Origin: an uncultured Fibrobacterota bacterium
Lineage (GTDB): Bacteria > Fibrobacterota > Chitinivibrionia > Chitinivibrionales > Chitinispirillaceae
Direction of reading: 5' to 3'
NCBI GenBank assembly: GCA_903888815.1
Contig: CAISVC010000626.1
Coordinates: forward strand, 1-5,359
DNA: 5,359 nt
Of the stretch, positions 1 through 5,359 are shown in pieces. A program made the position numbers and the translations under genes. The notes beneath the pieces are model-generated. The model saw nothing but the letters and a program-made list of their open reading frames with translations. It had not been told where the DNA came from and did no database searches. Numbering within the stretch: position 1 is the first letter of the stretch; every line of letters begins with the position of its first letter.

Positions 1-1191
1 CAGGTCAATGCGCTTCTCGGCAAACCGTACGGCTTTCATCAGGTTATTTTCATCTGTACTTCAAAGCTTTTAACATTCCAGCATGTCGCGAAGTGGTTCG
101 AGAAGCCTGCGGAATACGATCAGTGGGATTTCCCGAAATGGTCGAATACTCCCGGTTTTGCAATTGCCGTCACCCACCCCGCCTCAGGTACCGGGGACGC
201 CGTTTACATTATCAATTGCAAGGACTCCACCTATCTTAAGGTCGCGACCGGCAATAATTTTTCCTATCCGGCGCTCTGGATCGATCCGTTACAGGTCTCT
301 GAAGTAAACGATCCCTACCGCTGGTTCGGCGCTTACGATATACCGGTTGAGTGTTCCGGACAGGGTGTATTAGCTAATAAACTGCGGCTTTTCTGGCACT
401 ATCGTGAAAAAGCTGTCTGCGTCGCAGTGGGAAGTTCACCGATTCATTTCGGCCTGGATCCTAGCGGTATGATAGAACCGACACTCAACCTGGCGACCTG
501 CGCTGCGGATTTTTTCGTCGATATCGTGGTAGCGAGGGACTATGTGCTGCCGCATGCGCCGGCACTCAAAGCGCTGGTACTGGATCTTAACGCCGGTTTT
601 CTTGATATCGACGATGCGCTGGGAGGGTTTGTCCGGCTCGACGGCCTGTACCAGAGCAAAGGGTATGAATTCGATACGATGAACAATTTCTACCGCACCG
701 GCCTTCCGCCGCAGGTCATTGCACGCAGCAGTGCGTTTTCTTCGACCGATTGGGCCGGCCTTGATTCGAACGGCTGCGATCTTTATAAAAACCCGGGAAC
801 AGGATGGGGAACGCCGCTTTTCGATAAGGGAGATTATGACATTAATAATCAGGTCGTTCAGAGCAATCTCGCCTGCCTTACGGCGCTCGCTGATGCAGCG
901 GCCCTGCGGAAAATCCAGCTTATCATCGTGACTATGCCCGAAAACCCCCTTTACGACACAAGCGTTATGATCGGGCGTTACGGGCCGAGCCGCCAGACGT
1001 TCGGAAAAGTCATCGCACGGATCGATTCCCTCGCACAACAGAACGCATATGTGCATTTCTGGGACGGAAACAACGGCGGTCATCACGATTTTGCCGACAG
1101 TGAGGCGCTTGACTGCAGCCACCTGAACTACCGGGGGGCGTTACGCATGGCCGGGAAAATCGACAGCCTTGTCCAAGTTTATGTAAAATAA
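1..1191 (+). CDS. C-terminal part of a large protein with an SGNH/DltD-like domain, resembling the Fibrobacter TIGR02171 family (5' end missing)
   Basis: The frame is open from the first base to TAA at 1189-1191, so 396 C-terminal residues are visible and the start lies upstream. Visible residues 1 to about 110 contain short hydrophobic strands with Trp, Asp and Pro (for example DQWDFPKWS and YPALWIDPLQV), like blades of a TolB/WD40-like propeller. From about residue 140 an SGNH-like domain follows. VAVGSSPIHFGLDP at 141-154 gives the Gly-x-Ser block with Ser146 as the likely nucleophile, LDLN is at 194-197, IIVTMPENPLY lies near 308-318, and Asp371-x-x-His374 is followed by LNYRGA. This order (GSS...GxDP...P-rich strand...DxxHLN) is known from DltD-like and related SGNH proteins, and I recall it from the Fibrobacter TIGR02171 paralogues, many of which are lipoproteins. 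The family name is from memory and the substrate is unknown. An acyl-ester hydrolase or transferase acting outside the cytoplasm is the likeliest role; an inactive SGNH fold is possible. Export cannot be judged without the N-terminus. Confidence 0.8.
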   Translation, partial: QVNALLGKPYGFHQVIFICTSKLLTFQHVAKWFEKPAEYDQWDFPKWSNTPGFAIAVTHPASGTGDAVYIINCKDSTYLKVATGNNFSYPALWIDPLQVSEVNDPYRWFGAYDIPVECSGQGVLANKLRLFWHYREKAVCVAVGSSPIHFGLDPSGMIEPTLNLATCAADFFVDIVVARDYVLPHAPALKALVLDLNAGFLDIDDALGGFVRLDGLYQSKGYEFDTMNNFYRTGLPPQVIARSSAFSSTDWAGLDSNGCDLYKNPGTGWGTPLFDKGDYDINNQVVQSNLACLTALADAAALRKIQLIIVTMPENPLYDTSVMIGRYGPSRQTFGKVIARIDSLAQQNAYVHFWDGNNGGHHDFADSEALDCSHLNYRGALRMAGKIDSLVQVYVK

Positions 1192-1219
1192 ATGTACTGG
1201 CGGAAACATTTTCCATCCG

Positions 1220-1227
1220 AGGCAGGG
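1220..1227 (+). promoter_or_regulatory. Ribosome binding site favouring the inner start of the membrane protein gene
   Basis: AGGCAGGG lies 9 nt before the ATG at 1237, with AGGG at 1224-1227 as the likely core. The other candidate ATG at 1192 directly follows the upstream stop (TAAATG) and has only an A/T-rich stretch before it, with no purine-rich site. The 1192 start could still be used through translational coupling. It would add 15 polar residues before the first membrane segment. Confidence 0.45.
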
Positions 1228-1236
1228 AACAATGTC

Positions 1237-2415
1237 ATGACGCAGCAGCGCAGAGCGATTATTGCGGTTGCGGTTTCTACTGCGGCGATTCTTTCAGTGA
1301 ATGCGCTTTTTGCCTTCAAGTACCTTCCGCGCTGGCTGCCGCACCCCCTTATTTTCATTACCGGGTATCTCATCGCGTTCACCGCTTTTCAGTTTTTCTG
1401 CGCCCGAAGCAGCTGTTCTTTCTCAACACGAAAGCGTATTTGGCTGATTACCGCAGCAATGGCGGTTTTCTGGATTGTTGCGTTTCGTTATATTGCTGTG
1501 GAATATCTGAGGGTCGATCGCTGGCTGATGGCAACCGGATGGCTCGATAATTTTTTCAGCGGACAGCATCCATATACTCCCCTTTCAGCAGAAAACAATG
1601 TCCCAGGGCCATTTCCAGTGCTCTTTTTGCTTGCTATTCCTTTCTATTGGCTTCACGAAATCGGTTATTTTTCTATTGCCGGTTTCCTGTTTTTAGCCTT
1701 TCTGCTGGTTCGCATTTTTAAGGATATGCCTGGAGCGGTAATGTTCTGCCTTATGAGCCTGTTTTTTTCCCTTCCTTTCCAATGGGAGGTTTTCACACGA
1801 AGCACGCTGTTTGTCAACGCTGTTCTCATGGTAGGAGTCGCGCATTATTATTATCAATGCAAATGGACCAACCGGCATCAACTATTGATCGGCGGTCTCA
1901 TGGGCGGACTTCTGCTTTCGACACGCAGTATCGCCGTCATACCGTTCGCTGTTTCGCTTATCATGGTGCTGCGGACCAAACCGTTGGGCCGGAACCGTTC
2001 ATTTTTTTTACTGGCAATCACCGCGGTTGTGTTTATTCTAACGCTCTTGCCTCTTTACCTGTGGCACCCAGCGGAGTTCTGTCGGTATAATCCGATTCTC
2101 GTGCAAAACCTTGTTTTACCGGCATGGTGGCTGGGAGGGATTTTCTTATTATGTGCATGCGTAGCAGGCTGGTTCAGCAGAACATTCTTTGCAGGAATCG
2201 CCTGGAGCGGCATCCTCCTGTTTCTCATCGTAATGTGCTCCTTTATAATGACAATCTTCCGGCTCGATTTTACCCGTGCGTTTTTTGAAAGCAGGTTTGA
2301 TATCTCCTATTTCATTATCAGCCTCCCGCTGCTGATTATTGCACAGCAGCAGGCGATATTGATGGTACGCATGCAAAAAAACGGGAAACATGCAAACGAT
2401 CCTGTTGTATTTTAA
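1237..2415 (+). CDS. Polytopic membrane protein, probable GT-C type glycosyltransferase
   Basis: The product has 392 residues from ATG 1237 (407 from ATG 1192). About 11 to 13 hydrophobic segments cover most of the length, the first at about residues 6-26, others near 36-55, 68-88 and 126-180, and the last near 354-373. The loop after the third segment carries VDRW (Asp94), then GWLDN (Asp104) and GQHPY (about 109-113). Acidic residues in the first large outer loop followed by a G-x-x-PY motif are typical of polyprenyl-phosphate-sugar dependent GT-C enzymes such as GT87/DUF2029 and PMT-like families. GLLLSTR at about 224-230 resembles the G-x-x-x-S-[TK]-[KR] element often seen in a middle helix of these enzymes. 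From family knowledge, it would transfer a sugar from a lipid-phosphate donor on the outer face of the inner membrane. Acceptor and sugar are not visible. It abuts the upstream SGNH gene and precedes the repeat protein by 45 nt, so an operon is likely. Alternatives are an O-antigen polymerase-like or other uncharacterised membrane protein. Confidence 0.8.
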   Translation: MTQQRRAIIAVAVSTAAILSVNALFAFKYLPRWLPHPLIFITGYLIAFTAFQFFCARSSCSFSTRKRIWLITAAMAVFWIVAFRYIAVEYLRVDRWLMATGWLDNFFSGQHPYTPLSAENNVPGPFPVLFLLAIPFYWLHEIGYFSIAGFLFLAFLLVRIFKDMPGAVMFCLMSLFFSLPFQWEVFTRSTLFVNAVLMVGVAHYYYQCKWTNRHQLLIGGLMGGLLLSTRSIAVIPFAVSLIMVLRTKPLGRNRSFFLLAITAVVFILTLLPLYLWHPAEFCRYNPILVQNLVLPAWWLGGIFLLCACVAGWFSRTFFAGIAWSGILLFLIVMCSFIMTIFRLDFTRAFFESRFDISYFIISLPLLIIAQQQAILMVRMQKNGKHANDPVVF

Positions 2416-2418
2416 TAT

Positions 2419-2443
2419 ACCATGCTATGCCAGAAAGCATGGT
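2419..2443 (+). promoter_or_regulatory. Intercistronic hairpin between genes 2 and 3
   Basis: ACCATGCT (2419-2426) and AGCATGGT (2436-2443) form a perfect 8-bp stem with a 9-nt loop, starting 4 nt after the stop of the membrane protein gene. The stem contains the alternative ATG at 2422 and ends 4 nt before the AAGAGG ribosome site of the next gene. No T-run follows, so it is not a standard intrinsic terminator. It could influence mRNA processing or stability, or translation of the downstream gene. Function is inferred only from position. Confidence 0.4.
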
Positions 2444-2447
2444 TGAC

Positions 2448-2453
2448 AAGAGG
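2448..2453 (+). promoter_or_regulatory. Ribosome binding site of the Ig-repeat/SGNH gene
   Basis: AAGAGG stands 7 nt before ATG 2461, a good Shine-Dalgarno match and spacing. The earlier in-frame ATG at 2422 has no such site and lies inside the inverted repeat, so 2461 is the preferred start. Confidence 0.65.
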
Positions 2454-2460
2454 TTATACT

Positions 2461-5199
2461 ATGGTATGGGGAAAACGGTTTTCCGGCCCATGGTCGCATG
2501 GTTCCGTCCACACAACAGCTGTTGTTCTTGGGATCGTGTTCAGCCTGTTTTATTGCTGCGATAATCTTACCTCTGTCCGCCGCACACCTTTCCCTATCAG
2601 GGTAACGACCGATTCAACGGTCACGATACGCGATACGCTGAAAATCAAGGTCTCGGTAGCCGAGGCCAGCGTCTGGGGTGTCAGGTATATATGGTTCATC
2701 GATTCCCCGCTGCTGTCCGATACCACCTCCGACAGCATGCTTCTGAAAGTGTTTTCGGCCGCTGATACGGGAAATCATCTCATCGTCATCAAGGCGATCG
2801 ATAGAAACGGTCTGGAATCGCCCCTTGATTCCCTTCGAGTCAATGTAATTTACCACCGTCCTGCAGTTACCATTCATGCAGACACGACAGTGCCTGTCCA
2901 CGCTTCGTACTCGTTCAGGATCGCAGGAACCGCCGGGGACAGCCGCATCCTCCATTATATCTGGTATATCGACGATTCACTGAGGAGCAGAACCACCAGC
3001 GATATACTGGTAACATGGGTCTGGGGTGTCGCCGATACGGGAAGACATGTTATCACGGTGCATGCGATTGACAGTGACGGTATTGCATCATTTCCCGCTT
3101 CGCTCAGCGTGCGTGTATCCTGTTCTCACCCCCAGCTGCAGCCTCTCCCTGATACGACCGTCAAGGTCAATACTACGCTGATCCGCACGCTCTCCGCCAG
3201 CGATTCGGCGGCACGTATCGTCAAATACTGCTACCGCATCGACGCTTCACCGATATGGGACACCGCGAGCAGCAACACCGTAAAAACTGTTTGGGTGATC
3301 GCCGATACGGGCCGGCATGCTTTTGTGGTCAAAGCTATCAACGCGGATTCGGTGCAATCGCTGCCAGACACCTCCATTATTACGGTGACCTATCATCGCC
3401 CGTACGTCCGGCTTCACGCCGATACGGTGATTAAAATAAACGATACGGTAAGGTGCACAGCGCAGGCGGGCGACAGCGACGGTGTTATCGATCATTATCT
3501 CTGGTCAATTGACGGAACAGGAACCATGTGGTTCACGACGCAAACGGATACACTTTCGTGGGTGTTCGGCGACCGGGCCGAATGCTTCCATACTGTCCGG
3601 GTGGCCGCCGTCGATAGCGACGGCTTTGTCTCGAACATCGATTTGGTCATGATTCATGTGAAACTCGAACGTCCACGTGTATCTCTTGATCCAGCGGACA
3701 CAGCCATTTTTGCGGATCAGAACCTGAAACTGAAGGCCATGGCCTCGGACACCAACGGCACCATTGCCGAATACCATTGGATGCTCGATGGACGACTGCT
3801 GCCGCAATCCCTGAAATGCGATACCGTTACCCTGCACTGGAATGCCACAGAGGCTGGAACTCATCTTGTTCTCATTACCGTCACTGACAACGATTCGCTT
3901 GAGTCACTCCCGGATACAGTACTGGTCACCGTATTACCCGGAATGCCTATTATTGCGCCGATCCACGACACGACGATTTCTAGTTCCGACACACTGACCA
4001 TCACCTGTCATGCCAAGGATCCCAATGGTACGATCGTTAAATATCTTTGGAATTTTTCCGGAGCAGGCTGGGAGGACAGCACCACCGATTCCTCGCATAT
4101 GTTGTTTTATAGCGGGAAGGGATCGGTCAAAGTCGTCGCCGGCTGTCGCGACAATGATGGACTTGTGGCGGCAGATACGTTTATGGTAATCTTTAACCGG
4201 CCGCCTGACAGTATAGCGGTCAGTGCACCTGTTCCCGGTGATACCATCGTACTGCCGCAGAAAATTCCCTCCGGCGCGGTTGTATTCGCCTATAGTACTC
4301 ATGATCCTGATAATGACGTGATCGTTTATTCGCTCTGGTGGAAAGCGGAAACCGACACGGCTTTCTCGCTTGTCTATCAAGGCACAAATCAATCAACTCA
4401 AGTTGCGGGTGTTTCTCCCGGGCAATACGTCTGGCGGCTTGAAGCACGGGATTCATGGGGACATTCGCACGCCAAGAGCGGCGCAATAATTGTAATACGG
4501 GAATATCGCATCTGTTTTATAGGCCATTCGATCGTGGCCGGTATGGGTGGAGACGGTATTGTCGGCGGGTTCAGAGGCGGCGTTTTAGACTCGCTGCGGA
4601 AAACGCTCGCTCCCTATGAACGGCTGAAGACCGTTGGCCCCGGTATTACTGACTTTATGAAAAGATCGGCAATCGATGATTCGTCGCTGGCGCTCTGCAG
4701 CGCGCCGGGGTCTGAACTATACCGGGCGCTGGCAATCACCGCAGGACAACTGACCGCTGATATCTGGGTGCTCATGACTGGTGTGAACGATTCGTATAAT
4801 CCTACCGGACTGAATTATGCGATAATGCTGATAGATGTTATGAGAATGCGCAATCCTGACAGCCGAATCTATGTGCTGAACGGAGTAATGTTAGACCCGA
4901 ATTCAGGTCTGTCTTATGCGCCTAATTTTTGGCTGCCTTCGTTCAATCAGGGGCTCACCGATGCAATAGCTGCCAGAGATTCGGCAGACGCTCATATCTT
5001 TATGGTGGATGCAAACAACACACTGTGCAGCAACGGTCAGTATGACTCAACGTTTTTTTATTTCGGAGATGGCCTTGGAATCCATCCGAATCAGACCGGG
5101 TATGACCGGCTCAGGGATGCAATTTTTTCAACCATGGAAAATTCCAGCCCGACAGTATTTCTGCAAAAACCAGAACCGTACGGCGCATACCGTCCATGA
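2461..5199 (+). CDS. Large exported protein: six Ig/PKD-like repeats, an FN3-like module and a C-terminal SGNH hydrolase
   Basis: From ATG 2461 the product has 912 residues. Residues about 18-31 (TTAVVLGIVFSLFY) form a hydrophobic export segment followed by Cys32-Cys33-Asp. This may be a lipidation site, but Tyr or Cys before the cysteine is atypical, so a membrane anchor is also possible. Six repeats of about 90 residues span 44 to about 579 and share a Y-x-W-x-[IL]-D strand and an ADTG-x-H...V-x-A-x-D-x-D-G strand. Residues about 580-680 (GQYVWRLEARDSWG) look FN3-like. The C-terminal domain (about 682-890) is SGNH: FIGHSIVAG with Ser690, GGFRGG, VGPG with Gly726, LMTGVND with Asn776, and DGLGIHPNQTGY with His875 and Asp870. 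It resembles CE3-like esterases, so deacylation of an extracellular polysaccharide is plausible, with the repeats acting as a stalk or sugar-binding arm. The substrate is unknown. No C-terminal sorting signal was seen. It is probably the last gene of the operon. Confidence 0.88.
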   Translation: MVWGKRFSGPWSHGSVHTTAVVLGIVFSLFYCCDNLTSVRRTPFPIRVTTDSTVTIRDTLKIKVSVAEASVWGVRYIWFIDSPLLSDTTSDSMLLKVFSAADTGNHLIVIKAIDRNGLESPLDSLRVNVIYHRPAVTIHADTTVPVHASYSFRIAGTAGDSRILHYIWYIDDSLRSRTTSDILVTWVWGVADTGRHVITVHAIDSDGIASFPASLSVRVSCSHPQLQPLPDTTVKVNTTLIRTLSASDSAARIVKYCYRIDASPIWDTASSNTVKTVWVIADTGRHAFVVKAINADSVQSLPDTSIITVTYHRPYVRLHADTVIKINDTVRCTAQAGDSDGVIDHYLWSIDGTGTMWFTTQTDTLSWVFGDRAECFHTVRVAAVDSDGFVSNIDLVMIHVKLERPRVSLDPADTAIFADQNLKLKAMASDTNGTIAEYHWMLDGRLLPQSLKCDTVTLHWNATEAGTHLVLITVTDNDSLESLPDTVLVTVLPGMPIIAPIHDTTISSSDTLTITCHAKDPNGTIVKYLWNFSGAGWEDSTTDSSHMLFYSGKGSVKVVAGCRDNDGLVAADTFMVIFNRPPDSIAVSAPVPGDTIVLPQKIPSGAVVFAYSTHDPDNDVIVYSLWWKAETDTAFSLVYQGTNQSTQVAGVSPGQYVWRLEARDSWGHSHAKSGAIIVIREYRICFIGHSIVAGMGGDGIVGGFRGGVLDSLRKTLAPYERLKTVGPGITDFMKRSAIDDSSLALCSAPGSELYRALAITAGQLTADIWVLMTGVNDSYNPTGLNYAIMLIDVMRMRNPDSRIYVLNGVMLDPNSGLSYAPNFWLPSFNQGLTDAIAARDSADAHIFMVDANNTLCSNGQYDSTFFYFGDGLGIHPNQTGYDRLRDAIFSTMENSSPTVFLQKPEPYGAYRP
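2590..4197 (+). repeat. Six tandem Ig/PKD-like coding repeats of about 270 nt
   Basis: Approximate units are 2590-2850, 2854-3123, 3124-3393, 3394-3663, 3664-3936 and 3937-4197. The conserved histidine codon of the ADTG-x-H strand falls at 2776, 3046, 3316, 3589 and 3862, giving spacings of 270, 270, 273 and 273 nt. Units 2 and 3 align over 90 residues without a gap, with about 30 identities by hand count. Units 4 to 6 keep the PKD signature D-x-[DN]-G-x-I followed by Y-x-W. Units 1 to 3 have lost the Asp-Gly turn. The sixth unit keeps DNDG but lacks the histidine. The DNA is well diverged, so this is an old duplication array and not a recent satellite. Confidence 0.8.
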
Positions 5200-5299
5200 C
5201 GGCGAAGGGTTTGACTCGTCAGGGTCTTAAATGTATTTTTTTGCTTGATACGGTAATCGTTCGTTTAAAAAGTGATGATTTTTTCCGGTTGAAGCCTAT
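5200..5299. other. Intergenic gap before tRNA-Asn, with no clear terminator or promoter
   Basis: A short stem, CCGTC/GACGG (5190-5194 and 5198-5202, loop CAT), overlaps the stop codon of the preceding gene. T-runs occur at 5236-5242 and 5279-5284, but the first is over 30 nt from the stem, so an intrinsic terminator is weak. TTGCTT (5241-5246) and TTTAAA (5264-5269), spaced 17 nt, could be a poor sigma-70-like promoter for the tRNA. Neither is convincing. Confidence 0.3.
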
Positions 5300-5359
5300 T
5301 GGAGTGTAGCTCAGTCGGCAGAGCAAGTGGCTGTTAACCACTGGGTCGGGGGTTCGAGC
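5300..5359 (+). tRNA. tRNA-Asn (anticodon GTT), 3' end cut by the window
   Basis: The 60 visible bases fold as a tRNA: acceptor 5' strand TGGAGTG (5300-5306), TA, D-stem GCTC/GAGC (5309-5312 and 5321-5324) with loop AGTCGGCA, anticodon stem AGTGG/CCACT (5326-5330 and 5338-5342), and loop CTGTTAA with anticodon GTT at 5333-5335. Variable loop GGGTC (5343-5347) is followed by T-stem GGGGG and T-loop TTCGAGC, which ends exactly at the window edge. The 3' T-stem strand and acceptor strand (expected CACTCCA) lie outside. GTT reads the AAC and AAT codons for asparagine. Confidence 0.95.

Noticed and set aside
83..307. A 74-codon + strand frame at the window start
   Set aside because: It overlaps gene 1 in another frame, is dominated by Ser, Arg and Pro, and has no plausible ribosome site or motif. 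The first-frame reading continues into the SGNH domain.
436..1122. A 228-codon open frame on the minus strand
   Set aside because: It is antisense to gene 1, whose frame carries SGNH motifs. Its predicted protein is rich in Arg, Cys and His with no recognisable domain, as expected of a shadow frame.
2443..2470. TTGACA at 2443-2448 as a -35 box for gene 3
   Set aside because: At 17-nt spacing the -10 position would fall inside the coding region past ATG 2461 and reads poorly (near TATGGG). The hexamer overlaps the ribosome site and is probably chance.
2671..3030. The 12-mer GTCTGGGGTGTC occurring at 2671 and 3019 in different registers of the repeat unit
   Set aside because: About one repeated 12-mer is expected by chance in a window of this size, and the two copies encode non-equivalent positions (WGV before the Ile-Trp strand, WGV before ADTG).
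5197..5242. TGACG/CGTCA stem with the T7 run as an intrinsic terminator
   Set aside because: The stem has only 5 bp around a 15-nt loop, and the T-run starts 15 nt after it, too far for a standard terminator.
5300..5359. tRNA-Asn as the attachment site of a mobile element carrying this cluster
   Set aside because: The tRNA points away from the cluster, so an element using its 3' end would lie downstream of the window. No integrase, direct repeat or transposase is visible here.

Overview
The window is densely coding on the + strand and of about half G+C. It holds three consecutive protein genes in one direction, then a tRNA-Asn gene cut by the window end. The minus strand shows only shadows of these genes. 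The style of the proteins suggests an uncultured or poorly studied relative of the Fibrobacterota/Chitinivibrio group: an SGNH-type protein resembling the Fibrobacter TIGR02171 paralogous family, and a very long surface protein made of Ig/PKD-like repeats ending in an SGNH esterase. This placement rests on remembered family features, not on a search.

Layout: (1) 1-1191, the C-terminal 396 residues of a larger protein whose start lies before the window, with a propeller-like part followed by an SGNH/DltD-like domain (Gly-Ser-Ser and Asp-x-x-His signatures). (2) 1237-2415, a polytopic membrane protein with the look of a GT-C type glycosyltransferase. Its reading frame is open from an ATG that touches the stop codon of gene 1, but a Shine-Dalgarno-like site favours a start 45 nt further in. 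(3) 2419-2443, a perfect 8-bp inverted repeat in the gap between genes 2 and 3. (4) 2461-5199, a 912-residue exported protein with six Ig-like repeats of about 90 residues, a seventh FN3-like module and a C-terminal SGNH hydrolase. (5) 5200-5299, a short intergenic gap with no convincing terminator or promoter. (6) 5300-5359, tRNA-Asn(GTT), missing its 3' part.

The first three genes have tight spacing and no clear internal terminator, so they are probably cotranscribed. Taken together they suggest a cell-surface glycan theme: a membrane enzyme that could move sugar from a lipid carrier, flanked by two SGNH-fold proteins that could add or remove ester groups on a surface or extracellular polysaccharide. 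That joint role is inference. No defence system, mobile element or CRISPR array is visible.
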